Of a stretch of 8,458 bases of DNA, positions 1-7,406 are shown piece after piece. The stretch spans positions 1 to 8,458 of the forward strand of contig CAIPFZ010000063.1 of the NCBI GenBank assembly GCA_903864515.1. Reading direction: 5' to 3'. The position numbers and the translations under genes are program-made. The DNA comes from an uncultured bacterium (GTDB taxonomy: Bacteria; Patescibacteriota; Minisyncoccia; Phycocordibacterales; CAIZLB01). Position 1 is the first letter of the stretch. Each line of letters opens with the position of its first letter. Under the pieces are notes generated by a model that saw only the letters and a program-made list of their open reading frames with translations, did not search any database and was not told the origin of the DNA.

Positions 1-29
1 AGCAGATTTTGGCCAAGAATAGAAAATAA
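1..29 (+). CDS. possible 3' end of an upstream gene (pheS by context)
   Basis: One frame is open from the window edge and reads QILAKNRK before a TAA at 27-29. A second frame closes at a TAG at 20-22. The stub is too short to identify from sequence. The reason to suspect PheS, the alpha subunit of phenylalanyl-tRNA synthetase, is that pheS commonly lies directly upstream of pheT, and a C-terminus ending shortly after a '...F-x-Q-I' stretch would suit PheS. The gap to the pheT ATG would be 24 nt. This is context only. Confidence 0.25.
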
Positions 30-53
30 ATATATAAAAATAAAAATACTAAA

Positions 54-2108
54 ATGCTTATCTCACAAAATTGGTTAAAGAAATATTTTACAGAAGGTAC
101 GCAAAGTCTACCTGACTCTAAGACAATAGAGAACACCTTTACAATGGGTATTTTTGAAGTTGAAGGAGTTGAAAGTGTTATCACAGGAACGGAGGGTGTG
201 AGTGATACGGTATATGATATAAAGGTTCTACCTGACCGTGCACATTATTGCTATTCACATAGATATGTTGCTCAAGAGCTGGGCGCGCTTTTAAACATTC
301 CTGTAACTCTTCCTGTTTATGATTCAGCTAAAATTGCATCACAAATTGATAGCAGTCTCACTGTTGGTGTAAATGTAGTGGAAGATAAAGTTGGTGAAGG
401 AAAAAGCAGATTTGTATGTCCAAGATACATGGCAAGGCGAGTTGAGGGAGTAGAGGCAACTGCGTCACCTTCATGGCTTAAAACTCAATTAGAATCATTG
501 GGTCAAAGATCAATTAATGTTTTGGTTGATTTGACTAACTATATAATGCTTGAAACCGGCCAGCCACTTCATGCATTTGATGCTGATAAAGTTGAGGGTG
601 ATATTAATGTTAGATATGCAAATGATGGAGAGATTATAACCCTATTGGACGGAACGGAAGTTACACTCACATCTGACATCCTAGTTATTGCAGATTTGAA
701 AGACGCTCTTGCAATTGCAGGAGTTAAGGGCGGAAAGAAGGCTGAAGTTACAGCGGAAACAAAAAGAATTATTATTGAGTCTGCTAATTTTGACAGTGTT
801 TCAGTTAGAAAGACATCACAAAAGGTTGGGATTAAGAATGAATCATCGAAGAGATATGAGAATAAAGTGACACCTGAGAGAACACAACTTGCGATGAATG
901 CAATTTCTGAATTTATAGCAACAATATTCCCTTCTGCAAAATTTGGAAATGTTACTGATGTTTATCTAGGTAAGCCAGAAGAAAAGCAATTTGATGTGTC
1001 AGTTAAATTCATTAACGATGCAATAGGACTTAAAGAGGGAATAGATGCTAATAAAATAATTGAGATACTTCTAAGGTGTGACATCAAAGCAGAAACTACT
1101 TCAGATGATAATTTAACAATTCACGTTCCAGAATATAGACTAGATCTTGAAATTGGATATGACATAGTTGATGAAGTGGGGAGAATTCTTAACTACATGA
1201 ACCTTGTTCCAGTTGAATTGCCAAAAGAGGATAATAGACCAGCTCTTAAGAACTTTTATTACACGAACGCATTGCGTAAGGTTTTTCAAGGGGTTGGATT
1301 TTCTGAAGTCTATACACATTCATTAAAAGATAAGGGGGATGTTGAAATATTGAATCCACTTAATATTGAAAGGGGATTCATGAGAAATACTATTAGTGAA
1401 GGATTGATTAAAAACCTAGAACACAATCTCCGATACGTAGATTTACTTGGGCTTGATGCTGTTAAAATATATGAGGTAGGAACAATTTTTGGTGGCAAGG
1501 TGGAGAGACCGTCTTTGGCTTTTGGAATTGCAAATGCAAAGAAAGTTAAGGGATATAATTTTGAAGCGGAGGCTGAGAAGATTTTTAATCAAATTCTAGA
1601 AAGCGAGTATTTTACCAGTCTGACGGGTGGAACTTCACTTGATTTAAATCTTTTAAAATCATCTGCAAAATTCACTGAAGCAAATATTGGAACAGGGGGA
1701 GTAAATGTTATTGGAAATGTGTGTGAGATTGAACTTCAAAAAATAATTGATGTGCTACCTGATCCAAAAAGCGATATCTATTTTGAAACTCCCAAATTAA
1801 TTAAATACAAAAAATATTCTCAATACCCATTCATGGTTAGAGATATTTCTGTTTTCGTTCCAGGTGAAGCGACGGAAGCAGAGGCTGTGAAGTCTATAAT
1901 TACAAAGAATGGAACGGATCTACTAAATAGCGTTAGATTGTTTGATGTTTATACAAAAAACAAGGAAGGTGAGCCTGTTAAAACTTCCTATGCTCTAAGG
2001 CTTGTATTTCAATCAGACGAGAGAACTCTTACCGATGATGAGGTAACACAAATTATGCAAAATATAACCGCCGAGATGAACGGAATGGAGGGGTGGGAGG
2101 TGAGGTAG
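54..2108 (+). CDS. pheT: phenylalanyl-tRNA synthetase beta subunit, short form lacking the B2 domain
   Basis: This is the beta subunit of the cytoplasmic (alpha-beta)2 enzyme that charges tRNA-Phe. The 684 residues compare with about 795 in E. coli. Visible order: B1 start (MLISQNWLKKYF, residues 1-12, and FEVEGVE near 34-40); the second half of B1 from VYDIKVLPDR, near residue 53; B3/B4 editing domain from about 118, with VDLTNYIMLETGQPLHAFD at 158-176; B5 domain about 312-385, with YDIVDEVGRI; catalytic-like core about 390-580; FDX-ACB anticodon-binding domain about 583-684 (YSQYPFMVRDISVF). The stretch between FEVEGVE and VYDIKV is only about 12 residues, where E. coli has a roughly 110-residue OB-fold B2 domain, so that domain is absent rather than disrupted. 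The ATG at 54 gives the normal N-terminus. No Shine-Dalgarno motif precedes it. The gene stops with TAG. pheS is expected just upstream. Identity is secure. Confidence 0.97.
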   Translation: MLISQNWLKKYFTEGTQSLPDSKTIENTFTMGIFEVEGVESVITGTEGVSDTVYDIKVLPDRAHYCYSHRYVAQELGALLNIPVTLPVYDSAKIASQIDSSLTVGVNVVEDKVGEGKSRFVCPRYMARRVEGVEATASPSWLKTQLESLGQRSINVLVDLTNYIMLETGQPLHAFDADKVEGDINVRYANDGEIITLLDGTEVTLTSDILVIADLKDALAIAGVKGGKKAEVTAETKRIIIESANFDSVSVRKTSQKVGIKNESSKRYENKVTPERTQLAMNAISEFIATIFPSAKFGNVTDVYLGKPEEKQFDVSVKFINDAIGLKEGIDANKIIEILLRCDIKAETTSDDNLTIHVPEYRLDLEIGYDIVDEVGRILNYMNLVPVELPKEDNRPALKNFYYTNALRKVFQGVGFSEVYTHSLKDKGDVEILNPLNIERGFMRNTISEGLIKNLEHNLRYVDLLGLDAVKIYEVGTIFGGKVERPSLAFGIANAKKVKGYNFEAEAEKIFNQILESEYFTSLTGGTSLDLNLLKSSAKFTEANIGTGGVNVIGNVCEIELQKIIDVLPDPKSDIYFETPKLIKYKKYSQYPFMVRDISVFVPGEATEAEAVKSIITKNGTDLLNSVRLFDVYTKNKEGEPVKTSYALRLVFQSDERTLTDDEVTQIMQNITAEMNGMEGWEVR

Positions 2109-2140
2109 GGTGCTGGTTTTTGTGGCAATAACTAAAATTT

Positions 2141-2185
2141 AAATAAAAAAACGCCCCACACCGTCTGTCACGTAACGGTGTGGGG
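2141..2185 (-). terminator. rho-independent terminator of the 98-residue gene, possibly bidirectional
   Basis: A perfect 11-bp inverted repeat, CCCCACACCGT (2154-2164) with ACGGTGTGGGG (2175-2185), encloses a 10-nt loop. Read on the minus strand, the stem is followed by CG and seven U residues, then AUUU (from the A-run at 2145-2151). It begins 14 nt after the stop codon of the minus-strand gene. On the plus strand the following sequence (TTATTGGGTG) is a poor U-tract, so termination of pheT here would be weaker. The two convergent genes probably share it. Confidence 0.85.
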
Positions 2186-2199
2186 TTATTGGGTGTATT

Positions 2200-2496
2200 T
2201 TACTCACCCTTATGTTTTCGAGGTGAAGGTGCAGGAGTCTTATACCAGACGATGAGGAGGTGTGATCCAGACGTGTATTTAAACATTACTTCAGTTGAAT
2301 CAGCCTCGTATGAGGACTTCTCCTTGATGTAAGTGAATTTGTCGTGATGAAAAAGAATATCCTTGAGTACGGCGATTTCTCGTTCACTACTTACTCTCCA
2401 TCGGATGCCACCTTCATGTTTGATGTTGCTGTCCACTATTCTTGCTGCCTCAATGGCAGCTAAAAAATCCTTCATAAATTGAATGCTTAATTTCAT
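2200..2496 (-). CDS. 98-residue conserved-looking orphan protein, function unknown
   Basis: I do not recognise this family. The chosen ATG (2496-2494) gives a protein starting MKLSIQFMKDFLAAIEAARI and ending PSPRKHKGE. A longer reading from a TTG at 2544 would add 16 Arg-rich residues and is less likely. A second Met, eight residues in, is also possible. No signal peptide or membrane segment is seen. The composition suggests a small soluble alpha/beta protein: a helix-like N-terminus, then alternating strands (EVMFKYTSGSHLLIVWYKT) and a basic tail. An AAGG lies 11-14 nt before the ATG and is the only Shine-Dalgarno-like motif seen before any gene here. Reality as a gene is supported by a good upstream promoter, a terminator directly behind the stop, and lack of overlap with neighbours. 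Base composition is visibly richer in G+C than the surrounding genes. Confidence 0.7.
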   Translation of the reverse strand: MKLSIQFMKDFLAAIEAARIVDSNIKHEGGIRWRVSSEREIAVLKDILFHHDKFTYIKEKSSYEADSTEVMFKYTSGSHLLIVWYKTPAPSPRKHKGE

Positions 2497-2570
2497 GATA
2501 TAGAGCCTTGTTGCGAAAGAACGGTACCTGCACCGCTCTCTCAATTTGATTGCGGTGTGTTTTGTTGTTT

Positions 2571-2600
2571 AATCCCTTCGCCTACGTGAGCGACGGGATT
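2571..2600 (-). other. imperfect hairpin in the 5' leader of the 98-residue gene
   Basis: AATCCC (2571-2576) pairs with GGGATT (2595-2600). After one mismatch, TCGC (2578-2581) pairs with GCGA (2590-2593), around an 8-nt centre. It lies inside the roughly 114-nt leader predicted for the minus-strand gene, 10-40 nt after the predicted transcription start. No U-run follows on either strand, so it is not a typical intrinsic terminator. A regulatory or stabilising RNA structure is possible; its function is unknown. Confidence 0.45.
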
Positions 2601-2616
2601 GTTTGCAGGTTCCAAA

Positions 2617-2644
2617 ACTATATCACAAATAAAGCGTTTGACAA
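2617..2644 (-). promoter_or_regulatory. sigma70-type promoter for the 98-residue gene
   Basis: On the minus strand, TTGTCA (2644-2639) is followed after 16 nt by TATAGT (2622-2617), preceded by TGA so that it forms an extended -10 (TGnTATAGT). The predicted start is near 2610, leaving a leader of about 114 nt before the ATG at 2496. Its -35 block is the complement of the TTGACA on the plus strand. Confidence 0.6.
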
Positions 2645-2665
2645 TAAGCATAAAAGGTCAAATTT

Positions 2666-2674
2666 TGCTATAAT
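2666..2674 (+). promoter_or_regulatory. extended -10 promoter of gyrB
   Basis: TGCTATAAT is a perfect extended -10 element (TGnTATAAT). The predicted start is near 2681, giving a leader of about 30 nt to the ATG at 2711, with no Shine-Dalgarno motif in it. A perfect TTGACA lies upstream at 2638-2643, but the 25-bp spacing is too long for a standard -35, so the promoter probably relies on the extended -10. No hexamer near TATAAT lies 16-18 bp from that TTGACA. Confidence 0.65.
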
Positions 2675-2710
2675 TAAGGCATTATTACGGATTAATAACC
2701 ACATTTTTAC

Positions 2711-4861
2711 ATGGCAAAAGCAGAAGAAAAGGCAGAGAAGAAATCAAAGAAATCGGATGTGTATGACGCATCAAATATTCAAATCCTAGAGGGGTTGGAA
2801 CCAGTAAGAAAGCGCCCTGGAATGTACATCGGAACAACAGGCCCTGAAGGTTTGCACCATTTGATCTGGGAAATTTTTGACAACTCAAGAGATGAGGCGA
2901 TGGCTAATAGATGTAGTAGAATTGAAGTTGCACTTTTGCCTGACGGGTATGTGAGAGTGGTTGATGATGGTAATGGAATTCCTGTTGGAATTCACCCAAA
3001 GACAAAAGTTTCTGCACTTGAAACTATTATGACAGTCCTTCACGCTGGAGGAAAGTTTGATAATGAAGCCTACAAATTCTCTGGTGGTCTGCACGGTGTG
3101 GGAGCATCAGTTGTTAACGCACTGTCACTTCATACAGAGGTTATGGTTCATCAGGATGGTGGAATTCACATGCAGGCATATGATCAAGGAAAGCGCAGAG
3201 CTCCTGTGAAGAAGATTGGAACAACAAAGGAGCACGGAACAATTGTAAAATTCAAACCAGATGTAGAAATTTTTAAAGAAGGAATTGAGTTCGATTGGGC
3301 AAAAGTTGTTAGCCGTCTTCGTCAACAAGCATACCTAGTTAAGAAGTTGGAAATTAATGTAGTGGATGCTCGTGGTTTTTCTGTAAAAGAAATGGATAGA
3401 ATTCTGGAGGACGCATACTTCATAAAAGATCAAAAGTTAAACGCACCTTCAATGTCATTCTATTTTGAAGGAGGACTTCGCTCTCTTGTTGCGTTTTATA
3501 ATCACACTCAAAAGACAGTTCATAAGAATATTTTTTACGCAGAAAAGGAAGTTGGTAATGTTCAAGTTGAAGTTGCACTTCAGTATATTGATGATATTGA
3601 TTCAAAAATTGTTGCTTATGCAAACAATATTTTCAACTCAGAAGGAGGAACACATGTTGCTGGGTTTAAGACTGCACTTACTCGTACAATAAACTCATAC
3701 GCAAAGAAAAATAATTTAATTAAGGAAAATGATGATTCACTGACTGGAGAGGACTTAGCAGAAGGTTTGGTTGCTGTTGTCTCAGTTAAGATGCAAGAGA
3801 TTCAATTTGAAGGTCAGACAAAATCAAAGCTAGGATCGATGGAGGCACAAGGCGCCACATCTTCTGCCTTCTCTGAAACATTCTCATCATTCCTTGAAGA
3901 GAATCCCGATGATGCAAAACAAATTGTTCAAAAGGGAATCTTGGCACTTCGCTCAAGAAAGGCAGCTAAAGCGGCAAAGGATTCAGTGTTAAGAAAGGGT
4001 GCACTTGAAGGAATGACACTCCCTGGAAAGCTTGCGGATTGTCAAAGCAAGAAGGCTGAGGAGTCTGAAATCTTCATTGTAGAGGGAGACTCTGCTGGAG
4101 GAACTGCGAAGATGGGACGTGACCGTAGGACTCAGGCTGTTCTTCCGCTCCGTGGAAAGATTCTAAATATAGAAAGAGCTCGTCTTGATAAGCTTTTGGC
4201 ATCTGAGCAAGTTCGTAATCTAGTTATTGCAATTGGTGGTGGAATAGGTGATACATTTGATATCTCAAAACTTAGATATCATAAAATCATTATCGCAACT
4301 GATGCCGACGTGGACGGTGCGCACATTAGAACTCTTATTCTAACTTTGTTCTATAGATATTTCAGACCTCTAATTGAGGGTGGATATATTTACATTGCTC
4401 AACCGCCACTTTATAAAGTGAAGAGAGGAAAGGAGATTCATTATTTCTATGCTCAAGAGGAGTTGAATAATTATATGACCAAGGAAGGATTTGATGTTAA
4501 TGAAGTTGAAATAACATCAGACTCTATTTCAAATGACGATGAAGAGACAGAGGTGGGCGCTGAGGCTGATGGTAATGAAGGGGCAGAGGATGGCAAAGAA
4601 GGAAAGGGGGCTAAGGGAAAGAAGGGTGATGAAAAATCAAAAGCAAAACCTCATATTCAAAGATATAAGGGTCTCGGAGAAATGAACGCAGAAGAGCTTG
4701 GAGAAACAACTATGGATATTCACAAGAGAGTATTGAAGCGGGTCACAATTGAAGATTCAGATGAGGCAAGTAATACAATTGAAATCTTGATGGGTAACGA
4801 TGTTCCTGCAAGAAAGACATTTATTCAGACAAATGCGAAGATGGCAAGTATTGATGCGTAG
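2711..4861 (+). CDS. gyrB: DNA gyrase subunit B (type IIA topoisomerase ATPase subunit)
   Basis: GyrB hydrolyses ATP to drive negative supercoiling as part of GyrA2B2. The 716-residue product carries the GHKL ATPase signature: E54 and N58 in EIFDNSRDEA, D85 in DDGNGIPV, and the lid GGKFDNEAYKFSGGLHGVG (113-131). The transducer loop has QTK at 369-371. The Toprim domain has EGDSAGG (458-464) and DADVDGAH (531-538), supplying the metal-binding acidic residues. QRYKGLGEM lies at 650-658. Short B. subtilis-like GyrBs run about 640 residues; the excess here is a Lys/Glu/Ala-rich N-terminal tail (about residues 2-15) and a charged, low-complexity insert (about 608-647). The common EIVDNSIDEA motif reads EIFDNSRDEA, with the ATP-binding Glu and Asn kept. 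gyrA is not in the window. The AQPPLYKV stretch and overall layout favour GyrB over ParE, but a lone type IIA enzyme could do both jobs. ATG start, TAG stop. Confidence 0.96.
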   Translation: MAKAEEKAEKKSKKSDVYDASNIQILEGLEPVRKRPGMYIGTTGPEGLHHLIWEIFDNSRDEAMANRCSRIEVALLPDGYVRVVDDGNGIPVGIHPKTKVSALETIMTVLHAGGKFDNEAYKFSGGLHGVGASVVNALSLHTEVMVHQDGGIHMQAYDQGKRRAPVKKIGTTKEHGTIVKFKPDVEIFKEGIEFDWAKVVSRLRQQAYLVKKLEINVVDARGFSVKEMDRILEDAYFIKDQKLNAPSMSFYFEGGLRSLVAFYNHTQKTVHKNIFYAEKEVGNVQVEVALQYIDDIDSKIVAYANNIFNSEGGTHVAGFKTALTRTINSYAKKNNLIKENDDSLTGEDLAEGLVAVVSVKMQEIQFEGQTKSKLGSMEAQGATSSAFSETFSSFLEENPDDAKQIVQKGILALRSRKAAKAAKDSVLRKGALEGMTLPGKLADCQSKKAEESEIFIVEGDSAGGTAKMGRDRRTQAVLPLRGKILNIERARLDKLLASEQVRNLVIAIGGGIGDTFDISKLRYHKIIIATDADVDGAHIRTLILTLFYRYFRPLIEGGYIYIAQPPLYKVKRGKEIHYFYAQEELNNYMTKEGFDVNEVEITSDSISNDDEETEVGAEADGNEGAEDGKEGKGAKGKKGDEKSKAKPHIQRYKGLGEMNAEELGETTMDIHKRVLKRVTIEDSDEASNTIEILMGNDVPARKTFIQTNAKMASIDA

Positions 4862-4903
4862 ATGCTTCTAAGTCTCGTATAAAATAATTTTAAGCAAATA
4901 AAG

Positions 4904-4938
4904 AAACCCACCCTAACGCGGGCGGTTTTTTTTATTTT
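4904..4938 (+). terminator. rho-independent terminator of gyrB
   Basis: AAACC (4904-4908) and CCC (4911-4913) pair with GGG (4920-4922) and GGTTT (4924-4928), with a small internal mismatch and the loop TAACGC. Eight T residues follow (4926-4933), then ATTTT. It starts 43 nt after the gyrB stop. On the minus strand the stem is followed by a weaker U-rich stretch (TTTCTTTATTT), so it may also serve the convergent gene ending at 4951. Confidence 0.85.
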
Positions 4939-4950
4939 ATTACTAATTAG

Positions 4951-5811
4951 CTATTTACTTACAGTTTCAAACTTTATAGTAGGAAGTATTTTTTCGTAAA
5001 GTTCAAAGTCATCGTAGAATTTTCCTTTGTTTCCATTGTAGTATGGCCCCTTGTTTATATCTCCCCAGTACCTTAATACTGAAATTGATAACGTTACGCC
5101 CTTCCATAGTTTGTCTGGTGTTTTGAAATACACTATTTTGAATGGGTAGATTTGTTCGTCTTCAGCCACTTCTTCTAATGTCATTCCAAATTGATCACCT
5201 GCCACTACCCCAGTAAGTTCTATTCTCTCTGTATAATTTACATTCCCTGGTTCATTAGATACTTTCTTGTGTATACAGGATGTCACGGTATAGGTTCCAT
5301 CTGCAAGATATGAGTCTTTAAGGAAGCCTTTGTTATTGCAAATTGTATCCAGACTTTCGCCATCCCATCTAATCACATTTTCTCCCGCATCAGTTGGGGC
5401 AGCTGTGTAGTGTTTACTAGTTTTTAAATTATGAAAATTAATTTCTATTGCATATGAATCATTAAATGTTAAGTTTGGATAAAGTATTCCAGTGTTTATT
5501 GCTTTTAAAGTTTCGCCAGACGAATCCCATGTGATCCATTCTTCAGGTTCCGATTGTGTAAGCTTAAAGGTTTCTGGAATTCTCATGTCAATCTTTAAAT
5601 TATCAACGTAAATAGTTTTATCTACAAAAGGTATTAATTCAAGCATTGGATACACTTTTACCTCGGGTGTTGTTGTTGTGGTGGCTATTTTGGATAACTC
5701 TACTTCATTAGTTGTTACCGTTGTATATTTCTTAATTAACAAGAATGATGCAGTGACAAGTATAATGATAATAATTCCGATAAATATTGAGCGTTTAATT
5801 TTAGTTGGCAT
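4951..5811 (-). CDS. membrane-anchored exported protein of unknown family
   Basis: The 286 residues begin with a short basic segment (MPTKIKR), then one hydrophobic helix (about 8-27, rich in Ile), then KK. The rest is hydrophilic, so the protein is probably anchored by an uncleaved N-terminal helix with its body outside the membrane. No lipobox cysteine is seen. A Thr-rich linker (about 30-50, including TTTTTP) leads to a strand-rich domain of about 230 residues. Only two cysteines occur in that domain, C158 and C179, which could form a disulfide. The protein ends YEKILPTIKFETVSK; 'one helix then a short strand' endings of this type occur in PsbP-like exported domains, but that resemblance is too weak for a call. 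It has its own promoter. It lies 73 nt downstream of the CARDB gene on the same strand, with which it may share an envelope role. ATG start, TAG stop. Confidence 0.85.
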   Translation of the reverse strand: MPTKIKRSIFIGIIIIILVTASFLLIKKYTTVTTNEVELSKIATTTTTPEVKVYPMLELIPFVDKTIYVDNLKIDMRIPETFKLTQSEPEEWITWDSSGETLKAINTGILYPNLTFNDSYAIEINFHNLKTSKHYTAAPTDAGENVIRWDGESLDTICNNKGFLKDSYLADGTYTVTSCIHKKVSNEPGNVNYTERIELTGVVAGDQFGMTLEEVAEDEQIYPFKIVYFKTPDKLWKGVTLSISVLRYWGDINKGPYYNGNKGKFYDDFELYEKILPTIKFETVSK

Positions 5812-5821
5812 AGTTAGGTGT

Positions 5822-5850
5822 ATTATAGAAGTAAATTTTGGTTTTGTGAA
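5822..5850 (-). promoter_or_regulatory. promoter of the 286-residue gene, near-leaderless
   Basis: On the minus strand, TTCACA (5850-5845) is followed after 17 nt by a perfect TATAAT (5827-5822). Ten nt then separate the -10 from the ATG at 5811, so the predicted start near 5815 leaves a leader of about 4 nt. No room exists for a Shine-Dalgarno motif. Confidence 0.7.
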
Positions 5851-5884
5851 TTAACGGATATTTTCTCCACAGTTACCATATTAA

Positions 5885-7369
5885 CTAGTAATTCACAAAG
5901 AATGACTGACTAATACTATTGTCACCTTCATTGCTCTCTGTAATATTGTTTGCTGAATCAATAATGATTGTCATGTAGTTTGATCCATAAGTTAGACCAT
6001 CAAAAGTTGCTGTATAAGTTCTTGTTTCACCCGGTGCTAGTCCGCTTTCTACAATTGGGGTGATATAAGTTCTTGATCCATCGCTGTTATATGTATAACC
6101 GTTAGTGTTGTAACTGCTATAATAACTTCCTGTGTAATATGGATTTGGTCCAACTAGATTTGCCTTCCAAGACCAACTTGAAGTGTAAGTTGATGTGTTG
6201 TTTGTAACTGTAAACTTAAGGGCTACTTTATCAGATGTTCTAAGGTAAGTAGTTTGAGTGAATTGACCGTATGTATCAGTTTTGCCAAGTGCAATAAGAT
6301 TTACAGTTAGGTTTGGTAGACTTGTTCCGTAATTACTACATCCAGTATAAACTCCGTTCATGTACCCATTAACGCAAGTGTTGTAATTATTATTGTAATT
6401 GTTACATCCTGTATAGACACCATTTATATATCCGTTTACACAAGTATTGTAATTGTAGTTATTGTTATTACATCCAGTATAAATTCCGTTCATGTAACCA
6501 TTAACACATACATTATAATTATTATTGTTATTATAATTATTAAATTGAGTTACGTTTATTGTTGAACTTATTTGATTATTAGTCTCATTACTTTCAGATA
6601 TTGTATTGTTTGGATCAACATAGATTATAATTTGTTGATTTGATCCAAGTGCTGGAGTGTTAAATACAACTTGTCCAGTTACAACAGCGCCAGCTGGCAA
6701 AGATCTTGCGGATAATGTCTTAACTTTATCCATTGTATTTGACGATGGAGAATCCACTCTCATTGCCCATTCGCCTGAAGCTGATGTTCCTTGGTTTTTA
6801 ATTGTAAAATTAACAATAACAGCACTATTGGTTGTAAATGTGTTTGTTGATTGAAAAACTCCGTTTACCTTAGATCCAACGGAATTTATTTGCACAGACA
6901 AATCTGGTGTTCCATTATAAACTGGATAATTATTATTTGATTGATTGTTTGTGTTTCTTGCAGAATTGTTAGCAGAAGCATTAGCTCCACCATTTGTGTT
7001 TTGTCTTGAAGATGTTGCAACGACAAAGTTTACAGACTGATCAGAGTTGTTTGTTTTTCTTGGTCCAAAGAAATTAGAAAGAAAATCACTTTTAGATGAG
7101 TCATTTGAATTTGTGGAGGTTCCATTACTTGTTGCAGTAGTGTCCGGTCCGTTTAATGAAATACCACTACTTGTTCCCGTGTTTACAGAATCTCTCTCGT
7201 CAGTAGGGAAGAAGGCTGATGTTATTGAAACAGTGGTGTTTGCCATTGATGACAATATTCTTGGAACAGCGCTTACCATAAGGAAGCTCAGGAATATCAA
7301 TATAATAATAATTATGATTATAATTATTGCTTTTGTGGAATTTTGTAGTATAGATTTGATTTTCTCCAT
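5885..7369 (-). CDS. membrane-anchored surface protein with two CARDB-like domains and Cys-loop repeats
   Basis: The 494-residue product (from the ATG at 7369) starts with a short basic segment and one hydrophobic helix (about 14-36) containing nine consecutive Ile. A Ser/Thr/Asn-rich, low-complexity stretch follows (about 40-150). Then come a CARDB-like beta-sandwich (about 155-273, PDLSVQINSVG to ISESNETNNQISSTINV), an Asn/Tyr-rich linker with three Cys-loop repeats (about 274-348), and a second CARDB-like domain (about 352-494, PNLTVNLIALG to ITESNEGDNSI). The paired 'xxI(S/T)ESNExxN' endings are characteristic of CARDB, an Ig-like family of cell-adhesion-type modules. There is no LPXTG-type motif or C-terminal anchor, so the N-terminal helix holds it. 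A GTG at 7375 would add two residues, but it lies only 4 nt beyond the -10, upstream of the predicted transcript start, so ATG 7369 is preferred. It is divergent from the sortase gene. The ligand is unknown. Confidence 0.85.
   Translation of the reverse strand: MEKIKSILQNSTKAIIIIIIIIILIFLSFLMVSAVPRILSSMANTTVSITSAFFPTDERDSVNTGTSSGISLNGPDTTATSNGTSTNSNDSSKSDFLSNFFGPRKTNNSDQSVNFVVATSSRQNTNGGANASANNSARNTNNQSNNNYPVYNGTPDLSVQINSVGSKVNGVFQSTNTFTTNSAVIVNFTIKNQGTSASGEWAMRVDSPSSNTMDKVKTLSARSLPAGAVVTGQVVFNTPALGSNQQIIIYVDPNNTISESNETNNQISSTINVTQFNNYNNNNNYNVCVNGYMNGIYTGCNNNNYNYNTCVNGYINGVYTGCNNYNNNYNTCVNGYMNGVYTGCSNYGTSLPNLTVNLIALGKTDTYGQFTQTTYLRTSDKVALKFTVTNNTSTYTSSWSWKANLVGPNPYYTGSYYSSYNTNGYTYNSDGSRTYITPIVESGLAPGETRTYTATFDGLTYGSNYMTIIIDSANNITESNEGDNSISQSFFVNY
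6338..6508 (-). repeat. three 22-residue Cys-loop repeats in the CARDB protein
   Basis: Three copies of CVNGY(M/I)NG(I/V)YTGC begin at Cys codons 6508, 6442 and 6376, exactly 66 nt apart, that is 22 residues per unit. Each core is 13 residues with Cys at both ends, spaced by Asn/Tyr-only linkers. The copies differ at synonymous and a few amino-acid positions, so this is not a fresh duplication. Each Cys pair could close a disulfide loop outside the cell. Confidence 0.85.
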
Positions 7370-7378
7370 AGTCACTAG

Positions 7379-7406
7379 ATTATATCATATAAAATAGTAT
7401 TGTCAA
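7379..7406 (-). promoter_or_regulatory. consensus promoter of the CARDB gene, near-leaderless
   Basis: On the minus strand, a perfect TTGACA (7406-7401) and a perfect TATAAT (7384-7379) are 16 nt apart; the -10 is preceded by TGA, making it extended as well. Nine nt separate the -10 from the ATG at 7369, so the predicted start near 7372 leaves about 3 nt of leader. Confidence 0.8.

Noticed and set aside
9..36. Possible promoter directly before pheT (TTGGCC-16-TATATA)
   Set aside because: The -35 match is poor and the area is A+T-rich; pheT is more likely co-transcribed with the gene upstream.
2638..2674. Standard -35/-10 pair TTGACA and TATAAT for gyrB
   Set aside because: The 25-bp spacing is outside the working range; the extended -10 alone explains the promoter better.
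2550..2789. 79-codon plus-strand frame overlapping the gyrB promoter and start
   Set aside because: It covers both predicted promoters, overlaps gyrB out of frame and encodes no recognisable protein.
6338..6545. Mobile element or recombination origin of the Asn/Tyr-rich region
   Set aside because: The A+T-rich repetition is explained by the Asn and Tyr codons of the linker; no terminal inverted repeats or transposase are present.
7047..7397. 116-codon plus-strand frame opposite the CARDB N-terminus
   Set aside because: It is the complement of the low-complexity Ser/Thr/Asn and poly-Ile coding region, and runs across the divergent promoters.
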